This document shows positions 25,410 through 34,784 of a stretch of DNA of 64,000 nt, in pieces. The translations under genes were made by a program, and so were the position numbers. Location of the stretch: assembly GCA_965658445.1 (NCBI GenBank), contig CBFHSF010000010.1, positions 40,561 through 104,560 on the forward strand, given 5' to 3'. Below the pieces are notes generated by a model. That model saw only the letters and a list, made by a program, of their open reading frames with translations, was not told the DNA's origin and ran no database searches. The first letter of the stretch is position 1, and each line of letters opens with the position of its first letter. This stretch comes from CBFHSF01 sp965658445 (GTDB lineage Bacteria; Bacteroidota; Bacteroidia; Flavobacteriales; Schleiferiaceae).

Positions 25410-27821
25410 ATGGAAAAATCGAACACCCAAGAACAAATTTCACTAGAAGAATTCAAGGCGACTGTTCTCAATGATTATTCATTGGCAAGAATCAGTAGAG
25501 AAACGAGTTTATTGGGTAGACGTGAGGTTTTAACCGGTAAAGCGAAGTTTGGAATTTTTGGTGATGGAAAAGAGCTCGCGCAAATTGCTTGGGCTAAGGT
25601 CTTCCAAAACGGAGACTTTAGATCGGGTTACTACCGCGATCAAACCTTTATGATGGCTATTGGTCAACTCTCTACACAAGAGTTTTTTGCCAGCTTGTAT
25701 GCAGATACCAAGTTAGAGAATGAGCCCGCTTCCGCAGGAAGACAAATGAATGGCCACTTCGCCACACGCTCTCTGGATGAGGACGGCAACTGGGTTTCTT
25801 TGGTAGATCAGAAAAACTCCAGTGCGGACATCTCCCCAACCGCCGGACAAATGCCACGCCTTTTGGGATTGGCACAAGCTTCTAAAATCTACAGAAATGT
25901 AGATGAGCTCAAAGGAGATAACAAATTTTCCAGAACGGGAAATGAAGTGGCATGGGGAACCATAGGAAACGCCTCAACATCAGAAGGTCTTTTCTTTGAA
26001 ACCATAAATGCCGCTGGGGTCCTTCAAGTTCCCATGGTAATTTCCGTTTGGGATGACGAATACGGAATCTCAGTTCACGCAAGACATCAGACAACAAAAG
26101 AAAACATATCAGAAATCCTTGCCGGTTTCCAAAGAGATGAAAATGGCAATGGATACGAAATCATTCGCGTTAAAGGTTGGGATTACCCCGCCTTGGTAGA
26201 AGCGTATGAAAAAGCTTCGAAAATTGCACGAGAAGAGCACGTGCCGGTGATGGTTCACGTTCGCGAAATGACACAACCTCAAGGGCACTCTACCTCGGGT
26301 TCTCACGAGCGCTACAAGAACCAAGATCGCTTGGCTTGGGAAGCAGAATACGACTGTATTGCCCAAATGAGAAAGTGGATTGTATCTACCGCCGTGGCTA
26401 CTGAAGAGGAATTGGACGCCTTGGACAAAGAGGCCAAAAAGACCGTTAGAGAAGCCAAGACCGCAGCCTGGAAAAACTACTTAAACCCTATCGTGGAAGA
26501 AGTGGCTCAAATGAGCCAATTGCTGACCGCATTGGCCGGGAGCAGTCCACAAGGGGCCTTTATAGAAAAAATGATCTCTGACCTCAAGGCCGAAACAGAG
26601 CCTTTGAGAAAAGATGTGATTTCTGCAGGAAGATCGGCTTTGCGCCTGGTTCGCAATGAAAAATCTGCCGAAAAAGATGCTTTGATTGCCTTTTTGAAAA
26701 ATGCAGAAAACATCAACTGGGATAGATATTCTTCTTACCTCACCTCAGAAACTTCTGGAAAAGCCATTGACATTGCGGAAGTAGCGCCATTGTACGACGA
26801 CAGTTCAGAAATGGTGGATGCTCGCATCGTTCTTCGCGACAACTTTGATCACGTGCTTGCCAACAAGCCCGAAGTATTGGTTTTTGGTGAAGACTCCGGA
26901 AAAATTGGAGATGTTAACCAAGGTTTGGAAGGACTTCAGGACAAACACGGAGAACTTCGCGTAAGCGATGCCGGAATTAGAGAGGCCACCATTCTAGGTC
27001 AAGGAATTGGTATGGCGATGAGAGGTTTACGCCCTATCGCAGAAATTCAATACTTGGATTACCTATTGTACGCTCTTCAAATCATGAGCGATGACTTAGC
27101 AACCGTTCACTACCGAACCAAAGGTGGGCAGAAAGCGCCTGTTATCGTGAGAACTCGTGGACACCGCTTGGAAGGAGTTTGGCACTCAGGTTCTCCTATG
27201 GGAGCCATTATCAATGCCGTTAGAGGAATGAACGTTTTGGTTCCAAGAAACATGACCAAAGCCGCTGGTTTCTACAACACCATGTTGGAAGCTGACGAAC
27301 CCGCATTGATTGTGGAGTGTCTCAACGGATACAGACTAAAGGAGCCCAAGCCTACCAACATTGGAGAATTCAAAACGCCAGTAGGTGTGGTAGAAACCAT
27401 CCACGAAGGAACAGACATTACGTTGGTGACCTATGGGTCCACTTGTAGAATCGTTACCGAAGCAGCACAAGCATTGGCTGCTCTCGAGATTTCCGCGGAA
27501 GTCATTGATGTTCAGAGTCTTTTACCTTTTGACCTCAACCATGATTTGGTGAAGAAACTTCAGAAAACCAATAGACTTCTCGTAATTGATGAAGACGTTC
27601 CTGGAGGAGCTTCCGCCTTTATTCTACAACAGATTTTGGACGAACAAGGAGGTTACCAATACCTAGATTCTGCACCTGCAACACTGACAGCAAAAGCTCA
27701 CCGCCCAGCCTACGGAACGGACGGAGATTACTTTAGTAAGCCCAGCGTTGATGACGTAGTAGAAAAGGTATACGAAATCATGCACGAGGTAGATCCTGCA
27801 AAATACCCCGCACTTTACTAA
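25410..27821 (+). CDS. Fused alpha/beta E1 component of a 2-oxoacid dehydrogenase
   Basis: An 803-residue thiamine-diphosphate enzyme joining both E1 subunits in one chain. The alpha part (about 1-370) contains SAGRQMNGHF and the cofactor loop GNASTSEGLFFETINAAG with VWDDEYGIS; the beta part (about 470-803) contains VLVFGEDSGKIGDVNQGLEG, PIAEIQYLDYLLYALQIMSD and the C-terminal transketolase fold ending near HRPAYGTDGDYFSKPS. Such fused E1 proteins in Bacteroidota usually belong to branched-chain 2-oxoacid dehydrogenases; the substrate cannot be fixed here. No E2 or E3 gene is adjacent. Strong codon regularity suggests high expression, but I did not compute it. Confidence 0.87.
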   Translation: MEKSNTQEQISLEEFKATVLNDYSLARISRETSLLGRREVLTGKAKFGIFGDGKELAQIAWAKVFQNGDFRSGYYRDQTFMMAIGQLSTQEFFASLYADTKLENEPASAGRQMNGHFATRSLDEDGNWVSLVDQKNSSADISPTAGQMPRLLGLAQASKIYRNVDELKGDNKFSRTGNEVAWGTIGNASTSEGLFFETINAAGVLQVPMVISVWDDEYGISVHARHQTTKENISEILAGFQRDENGNGYEIIRVKGWDYPALVEAYEKASKIAREEHVPVMVHVREMTQPQGHSTSGSHERYKNQDRLAWEAEYDCIAQMRKWIVSTAVATEEELDALDKEAKKTVREAKTAAWKNYLNPIVEEVAQMSQLLTALAGSSPQGAFIEKMISDLKAETEPLRKDVISAGRSALRLVRNEKSAEKDALIAFLKNAENINWDRYSSYLTSETSGKAIDIAEVAPLYDDSSEMVDARIVLRDNFDHVLANKPEVLVFGEDSGKIGDVNQGLEGLQDKHGELRVSDAGIREATILGQGIGMAMRGLRPIAEIQYLDYLLYALQIMSDDLATVHYRTKGGQKAPVIVRTRGHRLEGVWHSGSPMGAIINAVRGMNVLVPRNMTKAAGFYNTMLEADEPALIVECLNGYRLKEPKPTNIGEFKTPVGVVETIHEGTDITLVTYGSTCRIVTEAAQALAALEISAEVIDVQSLLPFDLNHDLVKKLQKTNRLLVIDEDVPGGASAFILQQILDEQGGYQYLDSAPATLTAKAHRPAYGTDGDYFSKPSVDDVVEKVYEIMHEVDPAKYPALY

Positions 27822-27879
27822 AAGACGATTTGATCGCAAGCGCTTTCAAATAGTCCAATCCACAATCCAAACTGGTCGT

Positions 27880-29106
27880 ATGGCAAAGCCCGTTAAAATA
27901 TTTCCCAATACAGTAAACGGTGTAGTTCATACGCTGCTGGATATCTTTTTGGATGGCGTGTACGCCGATAAAGCCATTGAACGCACGCTCAAATCCAATC
28001 CCAAATGGGGTTCCAGAGATCGTTCTTTTGTAGCCGAAAACGTTTACGACATGGTGCGTTGGTGGCGCAAGCTTTGGGCTTTGGACGGACAATCGGAAAT
28101 TCCCACAGACCTCACCCCACAATCTGTAGAACGCCTCTTTGGAATTTGGTGGTTGTACAAGGGCAATACATTGCCCCAGTGGGATGCGTTTCAGGCCTTG
28201 CAAAACTTCCCCATAGCGGAGCGAAAAAGGGAATTATCCTCTGACCTAGTCATAGAACAGTCCTACCCAGAATGGATACACCGTGTAGCTTCTGAAGAAT
28301 TGGGAGAGGCTTGGCCCGGTATTGCCGCAGAGTCCAACCGACCTGCAGAGATGATCATTCGCACCAATACACTAAAAGCAACACGAGATCAAGTCATAAA
28401 GGCGTTTGCCGAACAAGGCATAGAAACCCAGCCTCTACCCTTTAACGAGGAAGGACTAGTAGTTACCAAGAGAATCAATCTCTTTAGAATGCCGGCCTTC
28501 ACCAAGGGTTGGTTTGAAGTTCAGGACGGTGGCTCTCAAATGATTGCTCCGTTTGCAGATATTAAACCGGGACAACGCATTATTGATGCCTGTGCAGGTG
28601 CGGGAGGAAAATCACTTCACCTAGCCGCTTTGTTAGAAAACAAGGGACAGGTTCTCTCTATGGATGTTGAGGGTTGGAAACTCAATGAGCTCAAAAAAAG
28701 AGCCCGTCGCAATGGTGCACATAATATTGAAACTCGCCTGATAGAAGGTTCAAAAACCATAAAGCGCCTTGCTGGCAAGGCCGATAGAGTGCTCTTGGAC
28801 GTTCCATGTACTGGATTGGGAGTTCTCAAGAGAAATCCCGACGCCAAGTGGAAGCTCAAACCCGAAACTCTTGAGACCACTCGAGAACTCCAAGCACAGA
28901 TTTTGAGCGATTATTCCAAAATGGTAAAGCCGGGTGGAAAGTTAGTTTACGCCACGTGCAGTATTTTGCCATCTGAAAATCAAAATCAGGTCCATTCCTT
29001 TTTGGAGGGTGTAGGCAAAGATTTTACCTTGGTGGAGGACAAAACGCAGTACCCTTCTGAACACACGGATGGCTTTTACATGGCCTTGCTAGAGAAAAAG
29101 GGTTAA
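27880..29106 (+). CDS. RsmB/NOP family RNA (cytosine-C5) methyltransferase
   Basis: A 408-residue SAM-dependent enzyme that methylates C5 of a cytosine in RNA. The N-terminal half is an RsmB-type helical domain (GSRDRSFVAENVYDMVRWW). The methyltransferase domain has motif I as IDACAGAGGKSLHLAALL, the Pro-Cys motif IV LLDVPCTGLGVLKRNPDAKW, and motif VI with the catalytic Cys in YATCSILPSENQNQV. Both conserved Cys are present, so activity is likely; the target (16S rRNA C967 in E. coli RsmB) is not proven for this subgroup. murQ follows after 17 bases. Confidence 0.88.
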   Translation: MAKPVKIFPNTVNGVVHTLLDIFLDGVYADKAIERTLKSNPKWGSRDRSFVAENVYDMVRWWRKLWALDGQSEIPTDLTPQSVERLFGIWWLYKGNTLPQWDAFQALQNFPIAERKRELSSDLVIEQSYPEWIHRVASEELGEAWPGIAAESNRPAEMIIRTNTLKATRDQVIKAFAEQGIETQPLPFNEEGLVVTKRINLFRMPAFTKGWFEVQDGGSQMIAPFADIKPGQRIIDACAGAGGKSLHLAALLENKGQVLSMDVEGWKLNELKKRARRNGAHNIETRLIEGSKTIKRLAGKADRVLLDVPCTGLGVLKRNPDAKWKLKPETLETTRELQAQILSDYSKMVKPGGKLVYATCSILPSENQNQVHSFLEGVGKDFTLVEDKTQYPSEHTDGFYMALLEKKG

Positions 29107-29123
29107 CAAAGGGAAACCAAAAC

Positions 29124-29948
29124 ATGGATTCATTTCAAAAAACAACAGAATCTGACTCTCATTACGAGGGGTTGGAGAATATGTCGGTTTCCGACTTGTT
29201 GAAGAATATCAATCGCGAAGATCAGACGGTGGCGCAGTCCGTAAAAAAGACAATTCCCGCCATTGAGACCCTCGTCCAAGCGATTTTACCCAATTTTACA
29301 GAGGGAGGAAGGTTGTTTTACATAGGCGCAGGAACCAGTGGCCGCTTGGGTATTGTAGATGCCAGCGAATGTCCTCCAACCTTTGGAGTGGAACAGGGAA
29401 AGGTGGTAGGCCTAATTGCAGGTGGAGATTCTGCCATTCGCAAAGCGGTGGAATTTGCAGAAGATGACAGCGAGCAAGCTTGGAAGGACTTATCGGAATA
29501 TCAGCCTACAGAAAAAGACGCGCTGATTGGAATTGCCGCCAGTGGAACCACTCCTTACGTTATTGGAGGACTGGATGCAGCTAAAGCCCACGGAATGGTA
29601 ACGGGATGTATTACCTGTAATGAGGGCAGCCCCATTACCAAAGCATGTGAGTTTCCCATAGAAGCGGTAGTGGGTCCTGAATTTGTAACGGGAAGTACCC
29701 GCATGAAAGCGGGAACGGCTCAAAAGCTCATTCTCAATATGATTTCTACCTCACTAATGATTGGGTTGGGAAGAATTCAAGGAAATAAAATGGTTGACAT
29801 GCAGCTCTCCAACCACAAATTGGTGGGACGAGGAACTCGAATGGTCATGGAGGCTACGGGGTTAGATGTGAACCAAGCCGAAGAACTATTGTTGGAAAAA
29901 GGCTCGGTAAGAGCTGCCGTTGAACACCACAAAAGCCAAAAGTCATGA
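29124..29948 (+). CDS. murQ: N-acetylmuramic acid 6-phosphate etherase
   Basis: A 274-residue SIS-domain enzyme that cleaves the lactyl ether of MurNAc 6-phosphate, giving GlcNAc 6-phosphate and D-lactate in peptidoglycan recycling. The signature YIGAGTSGRLGIVDASECPPTFG is present, followed by GLIAGGDSAIRKAVEFAEDD with the catalytic Glu region and TGSTRMKAGTAQKLILNM. Length is slightly under the usual 300 because the N-terminus is short. The stop overlaps the next start (ATGA). Confidence 0.95.
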   Translation: MDSFQKTTESDSHYEGLENMSVSDLLKNINREDQTVAQSVKKTIPAIETLVQAILPNFTEGGRLFYIGAGTSGRLGIVDASECPPTFGVEQGKVVGLIAGGDSAIRKAVEFAEDDSEQAWKDLSEYQPTEKDALIGIAASGTTPYVIGGLDAAKAHGMVTGCITCNEGSPITKACEFPIEAVVGPEFVTGSTRMKAGTAQKLILNMISTSLMIGLGRIQGNKMVDMQLSNHKLVGRGTRMVMEATGLDVNQAEELLLEKGSVRAAVEHHKSQKS

Positions 29949-30160
29949 GTTCAGACAAAGACACCATCATGAAAGGGATTAGATACTTGGCCTTTTCATT
30001 TCCTCTTCTCTTTGGAGGGCCTACTCTATTTGCCGCAATGTACGCAAAGGACTTACCCTTTTGGACCTACTTTTCTATCGGCATTATGTTGTTAGCGGTT
30101 TTCTTGGCGGTTAAGGGAATTCGCTTGGTGCTGAAGGGGTTCTTCAACACCAAGGAATAG
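29945..30160 (+). CDS. DUF6095 family small membrane protein
   Basis: A 71-residue protein with two membrane helices (YLAFSFPLLFGGPTLFAAMY and FSIGIMLLAVFLAVKGIRLV) and charged ends, matching small Flavobacteriia proteins of the DUF6095 type. Function unknown. It is translationally coupled to murQ by an ATGA overlap and ends shortly before the convergent response regulator gene. Confidence 0.75.
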   Translation: MSSDKDTIMKGIRYLAFSFPLLFGGPTLFAAMYAKDLPFWTYFSIGIMLLAVFLAVKGIRLVLKGFFNTKE

Positions 30161-30180
30161 ATAGTATTCTAAGTAGAAAA

Positions 30181-30876
30181 CTACGATCTGTCTATCAATC
30201 GGAAACCTTCCGAGTGAATGTTTTCAATTTTTAACGCCTCGTCCTCTTTGAGGTATTTTCTGAGCTTCGCCACGTAAACATCCATGGATCTTCCGGTGAA
30301 GTAGTTGTCATCACCCCAAATTTTATTGAGCGCTAAACTTCTAGGCATCAAATCATTGACGTGCATGATTAGCAGCTTGAGAAGCTCTCCCTCCTTTGGA
30401 CTAAGTTTGTGCGTATCGCCTTCTCTTGTCAATTCTCTGAGCTTGGAATTGTAGCTAAAGCTTCCCAAGGTAAATTCCGTTTTTTCGGATTGGGAAGATT
30501 CCTGAAGACTTCTGGCCAATACCGCCTGAATTTTATGAAGGAGAATATCACTGTCGAAGGGCTTGGTCAAATAATCATCGGCACCGGCCTTGTATCCCTG
30601 AAGTATATCCTCTTTCATACTTTTGGCAGATAGAAAGATAAAAGGCTGCTGAGGCTCAATCTTTCTAATTTCTCCCGCAAGGGTAAACCCATCCATTTTG
30701 GGCATCATGATATCGAGAATACATAGATCAAAATGTCCTTCCTTAAAGGCTTCCAGCCCTGCCTCACCATCAATGGCGTGAGTGATTTCAAAATCATTGA
30801 GCTCCAAGAAATCCTTGAGAATCATTCCGAAGTTGGGGTCGTCCTCAACGAGTAAGATATGTGCATTGGGATTCAT
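30181..30876 (-). CDS. OmpR-family response regulator (RprY-like)
   Basis: A 231-residue transcription regulator. The receiver domain (1-120) has the acidic pair in LLVEDDPNFG, the phospho-acceptor Asp in LCILDIMMPKMDG and the conserved Lys in DDYLTKPFD. The C-terminal winged helix (about 140-228) has KLSPKEGELLKLLI and GRSMDVYVAKLRKYL. It is paired with the upstream histidine kinase, 24 bases away, and most resembles the RprX/RprY system of Bacteroidota, which responds to envelope or oxidative stress in some species. Confidence 0.9.
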   Translation of the reverse strand: MNPNAHILLVEDDPNFGMILKDFLELNDFEITHAIDGEAGLEAFKEGHFDLCILDIMMPKMDGFTLAGEIRKIEPQQPFIFLSAKSMKEDILQGYKAGADDYLTKPFDSDILLHKIQAVLARSLQESSQSEKTEFTLGSFSYNSKLRELTREGDTHKLSPKEGELLKLLIMHVNDLMPRSLALNKIWGDDNYFTGRSMDVYVAKLRKYLKEDEALKIENIHSEGFRLIDRS

Positions 30877-30900
30877 CTGATATAGTTTTCTAATTAACGG

Positions 30901-32391
30901 TTATTGGTGCGAATTGTCGATATCGTTATAGGGAAGCGTTACCGAAAAGGTACTTCCTTGGTTTATTTCACTTTCAACAGAAATTTCACCTCCATGAGCC
31001 CTTACCATTTCAAGCGCATAGCTCAATCCTAAGCCATGTCCCTTCACATTGTGGATATTTCCTCTCTCCTCTCTATAAAAGCGGTCAAATATGCTCTTTT
31101 GTACTTCTTTGGACATTCCTTGACCTTGATCAATGATTCTAACCTGAACCGAGTGATCAACCACTCGGGAAGAGACGTGAATTCTCGGAGTATCTGGACT
31201 GTACTTCAAGGCGTTTTCCAAAATATTTACCACTACGTTCTTGATGTGAACGGGGTCGACTTCCACTTTTAAATCCCCAGCCGTCAGACTGCAGGTCATG
31301 GTTCCTCCCCTGTCATCTACGGGCAAACGCATGTGGTCAATGGAGTTTTCCAACAATTCATCGAACACAACCACTTCTTTCTTGAGCTCCAGCTCGTTTT
31401 TGTCCAACATAGCCATTTTGAGCACTTTCTCCACCTGATCATGCATCCGGCGATTCTCCTGCTGAATGATCTTGGAGTAATGCTTTCGCTTTTCTTCGTT
31501 GGCAGAAACCTTGGGGTTGTTCAGCGCATCTACGGCCAAGTTAATGGTAGCCAAGGGCGTCTTAAACTCGTGGGTCATATTGTTGATGAAGTCTGTCTTG
31601 ATTTGAGATATTTGCTTTTGCGCCAACATGAGATTCAAGGTACGGTAAAATGCAAAAATGATAACGGCCGTGAAAAACAACGCCAATGCCATCAAACTCC
31701 ACAATGATTTAAACAAATAGCCTTCTTTACCGGGGAAATTGATGAGAAGCCATTTGGCGGAGCTCAGCATATCACTAGAAAAAACGGGGATCTTAAAAAC
31801 GGAATCATCCATTGTAAAGGCTGCGCTTTGCAGCGGCGTCTCATGTCCGTCTTCCAATACCTTGTATTCAAAATGGGCTTTGATTCCCCTCATCTTTAGT
31901 TCCTCAGAAATGATAGAATCAATTTCTACAGGGGAAAATCGCTCAGCCAGCGGCTGTATGGCCTTCATGCGTTGGAACATCATTTGGTTGAACATGGAGT
32001 CCATGGCGCTCATCTTCTGCATGAGTCGCTCCTGAATAACACGCCCCCCATTTTGAGGATCTGTGGTGATTTGAACCACGCCGCTGGGTGCCTGAGAACG
32101 CGTATAGGTGTTGGAAGGAGGCGCAGAGGTATTGGAAGAGCCGTATGCTGCCGCTTTTCTCTCCTTTTCTAAAGCTTCGTAAAAGGATTGCTGCTCCTCA
32201 AACATATGCTTAGTCTCCAGAGCTTCTAATCGCTGAGAGATGTTTTGAAGGGCACCGTAAACTTCTAGGTTGAATCGGTTTTCACGCAATTCTAACGCAT
32301 TGGAAATCCAATACGCCTGCAATGCCACCAATCCCATCAAGGATGCGGATATGCCCAGAATCAACGATTTTACACCTATGCCCTTTTTCAT
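30901..32391 (-). CDS. Sensor histidine kinase (RprX-like)
   Basis: A 496-residue inner-membrane kinase. Two membrane helices (VKSLILGISASLMGLVALQAYW near the N-terminus and SLMALALFFTAVIIFAFY near residue 235) enclose a periplasmic sensor region of about 200 residues with no recognisable domain. The H-box is NNMTHEFKTPLATINLA, and the ATPase boxes are N (VVNILENALKYSP), G1 (IIDQGQGMS) and G2 (VKGHGLGLSYA). All catalytic residues look intact. No HAMP domain is evident. It probably phosphorylates the adjacent response regulator. Confidence 0.9.
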   Translation of the reverse strand: MKKGIGVKSLILGISASLMGLVALQAYWISNALELRENRFNLEVYGALQNISQRLEALETKHMFEEQQSFYEALEKERKAAAYGSSNTSAPPSNTYTRSQAPSGVVQITTDPQNGGRVIQERLMQKMSAMDSMFNQMMFQRMKAIQPLAERFSPVEIDSIISEELKMRGIKAHFEYKVLEDGHETPLQSAAFTMDDSVFKIPVFSSDMLSSAKWLLINFPGKEGYLFKSLWSLMALALFFTAVIIFAFYRTLNLMLAQKQISQIKTDFINNMTHEFKTPLATINLAVDALNNPKVSANEEKRKHYSKIIQQENRRMHDQVEKVLKMAMLDKNELELKKEVVVFDELLENSIDHMRLPVDDRGGTMTCSLTAGDLKVEVDPVHIKNVVVNILENALKYSPDTPRIHVSSRVVDHSVQVRIIDQGQGMSKEVQKSIFDRFYREERGNIHNVKGHGLGLSYALEMVRAHGGEISVESEINQGSTFSVTLPYNDIDNSHQ

Positions 32392-32466
32392 TTACTACAA
32401 ATGTAACGGTCACAGACACACGAGAGTCTGGGTTAACAGGATTTTAACGACGGGGAACTCAGTCAA

Positions 32467-33420
32467 TTAAAAAGTAGAATCTACAATGGATTCGATGGAT
32501 ACGCCTTCGGCTTCTGCTTTGTAATTTCTCACTACGCGATGTCTGAGAATATCATAGGCAACGGCCTTAAGATCCGCTTCCTCGGGAGTGTACTTTCCAC
32601 GGATGGCAGCATGAGCCTTTGCGGCGAGAATGAGGTTTTGAGAGGCTCTGGGTCCCGCTCCCCAACTTACGTATTCCTTTACCAAGTCCGAGGCCATATC
32701 GCCATTGGGGCGCGTTCTGTTGACCATGGTTACGGCCATTTCAAAAATGTGATCCGTTACTGGCATCCTGCGAAGCAACGATTGAATCTCCATAATTTCT
32801 GATGCACTCAGCACATTGTTGATGGCTTCAGAAACGCTTCCCGTGGTTCTCTTTACAATATCCACTTCCTCTTGGTACGAAGGGTAGTCTACGTAAATAG
32901 AGAACATAAAGCGGTCCAACTGCGCTTCCGGCAGCGGATAGGTTCCTTCTTGTTCAATGGGGTTTTGTGTCGCCAAAACAAAGAAGGGTTCCTCTAATTT
33001 ATAGGTGTGACCGGCCGCCGTAACCGACTTCTCTTGCATGGCCTCTAGCAATGCAGACTGCGTTTTGGGGGGTGTACGGTTGATCTCATCTGCCAAGATG
33101 ATATTGGCGAAGAGGGGTCCTTTGACAAAAGTGAATTTTCTGTTTTCGTCCAAAATCTCAGAACCTACAATATCTGAAGGCATGAGGTCGGGTGTAAACT
33201 GAATTCTAGAAAAAGAAAGACCCAAGGCTTGGGAAATGGAATTTACCAAAAGGGTTTTGGCCAATCCTGGAACCCCTACCAAAAGGGCGTGTCCCTTACA
33301 AAAAATAGAGAGAATCACCTTTTCTACAGCGTCCTCTTGGCCTACAATTACTTTGCTAATTTCTTTCTTTAGGGCCTCGTGCTGTGACACGAGTTTGTCA
33401 ATGGCTTGTACGTCACTCAT
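32467..33420 (-). CDS. MoxR-family AAA+ ATPase
   Basis: A 317-residue cytoplasmic chaperone-like ATPase. Walker A is LLVGVPGLAKTLLVN, Walker B with sensor region is ILADEINRTPPKTQSALLEAMQE, and the sensor 1 stretch is VLATQNPIEQEGTYPLPEAQLDRF. MoxR proteins usually act with von Willebrand A-domain partners, but none is adjacent. Instead, its start overlaps the stop of the SurA-like gene (TAATG), so it is the last gene of a periplasmic isomerase operon. A link to envelope protein folding is an inference from this context. Confidence 0.93.
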   Translation of the reverse strand: MSDVQAIDKLVSQHEALKKEISKVIVGQEDAVEKVILSIFCKGHALLVGVPGLAKTLLVNSISQALGLSFSRIQFTPDLMPSDIVGSEILDENRKFTFVKGPLFANIILADEINRTPPKTQSALLEAMQEKSVTAAGHTYKLEEPFFVLATQNPIEQEGTYPLPEAQLDRFMFSIYVDYPSYQEEVDIVKRTTGSVSEAINNVLSASEIMEIQSLLRRMPVTDHIFEMAVTMVNRTRPNGDMASDLVKEYVSWGAGPRASQNLILAAKAHAAIRGKYTPEEADLKAVAYDILRHRVVRNYKAEAEGVSIESIVDSTF

Positions 33421-34784
33421 TAGTTAGTTGCGTTGTCTTTTAGCCAGTCGTTCTCAAAGGTGCATTCAAAATACTCATTGTTGACCTTAACATAGGTCTC
33501 CTTTAGTTTTTCTTGAATCCAGTCTTCCATGGCCTTGGCCTGCTTACGGCTGAGGGCAAACGACTGTATCTTGGTGTAATCGTCTCTCAAATTGGCTTTG
33601 TGAGGCTCTATCTTATCCAATAGCTTTACCAAACGGTACCCTTCTTTTCCATCTTGCTGGCGGAAGAAAGAAGCCTTAGAAACCTCGCCTTTCTCAAGGG
33701 TTTCAATCGTTACGTAGATTGAACGGTCCAGTTGACTGATTTCCCATTTGGTATCTCCTGTATTGAGGTTTACCAATGTACCCGAGTTGTAACGGGTATC
33801 CTTGTCATCTGAAAATTCCTTAGCGGCTTCCTTAAAGGTTATCAAACCATCGTTGATAGAACGGCGCAAAGAGTCTAAGAAAGCCTGAGCCTCTCTAAGG
33901 TTGGCATCGCTGATTTTGGGCTTTATCAAAATATGGCGAAGATCCAATTCCTCTCCTCTTTTTACCTGTACTTGTACGATGTGGTATCCGAATTCGGATT
34001 TAAAGGGCTCTGAAATTTCTCCCACCTGAAGGTTAAAGGCAACCGCTTCAAATTCTTTTACAAACTGTCCCCTTTTGATTCCCTTGTACTCTCCACCATT
34101 CTTGGCGGATCCGGGATCCTCAGAATACAGAATGGCCATAGTGGAGAAGCTGGTTCCCCCTTCAATTCTTTGCTTGAGTCCGTTGAGTTTATCAATGGCA
34201 TCTTGTTCCGCTTCTGGGCTTACCTCAGGGTATTTGATGATTTGGGCTACTTCCACCTCTGTGTTGATCAATGGCAGGGAATCCTGCGGAAGCCCGTCAA
34301 AGTACTCTTGAATCTCTGAAGGAGTCACCTCCACATTGGCGGTTATGTGACCTTGCATTCTCTGCGCTGTCAACTGATTGCGCATAAAGGGTCTCATTTC
34401 TTCTTTGATCTCAATCATGGATTTCTTGTAGTACTCTTCAAGCTTTTCCTTGGAACCAATTTGATATACCAATTGGTCCAAACGTCTGTCCATGTTGCTT
34501 TCAACCTCTTCTTCGCTTACCGCAATGGAATCAATTTCCGCGTGGTGAATAAGGAGCTTTTCAAAAAGCATATCCTCAAAGACACGGCATTTTGAAATTT
34601 TGGCAATGTCTCCACCTTGAAGTACAAAGCTTTGGTGCTGGGCATCTACCTCTGATTTCAATACAATTTCATCACCAATAACGGCTGCTACCCCGTCTAC
34701 CAATGCGGGTTGTGCCCATCCAATTACGGGAAGTCCTATGGCTAGAACTAGGGTCTTAATAGATTTCAAAATCTCCTTTGTCAT
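33420..34784 (-). CDS. SurA-like periplasmic peptidylprolyl isomerase/chaperone
   Basis: A 454-residue exported protein with a signal peptide (KTLVLAIGLPVIGWAQP), a SurA N-terminal domain (VDGVAAVIGDEIVLKSEVDAQ) and two parvulin domains, about 175-275 (AQIIKYPEVSPEAE, YSEDPGSAKNGGEYKGI, FGYHIVQV) and about 280-380 (LRHILIKPKISDAN). It should assist outer-membrane protein folding. Its start lies 29 bases inside the preceding lipoprotein gene and its stop overlaps the moxR start, so the operon is tightly coupled. No motif suggests loss of activity. Confidence 0.9.
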   Translation of the reverse strand: MTKEILKSIKTLVLAIGLPVIGWAQPALVDGVAAVIGDEIVLKSEVDAQHQSFVLQGGDIAKISKCRVFEDMLFEKLLIHHAEIDSIAVSEEEVESNMDRRLDQLVYQIGSKEKLEEYYKKSMIEIKEEMRPFMRNQLTAQRMQGHITANVEVTPSEIQEYFDGLPQDSLPLINTEVEVAQIIKYPEVSPEAEQDAIDKLNGLKQRIEGGTSFSTMAILYSEDPGSAKNGGEYKGIKRGQFVKEFEAVAFNLQVGEISEPFKSEFGYHIVQVQVKRGEELDLRHILIKPKISDANLREAQAFLDSLRRSINDGLITFKEAAKEFSDDKDTRYNSGTLVNLNTGDTKWEISQLDRSIYVTIETLEKGEVSKASFFRQQDGKEGYRLVKLLDKIEPHKANLRDDYTKIQSFALSRKQAKAMEDWIQEKLKETYVKVNNEYFECTFENDWLKDNATN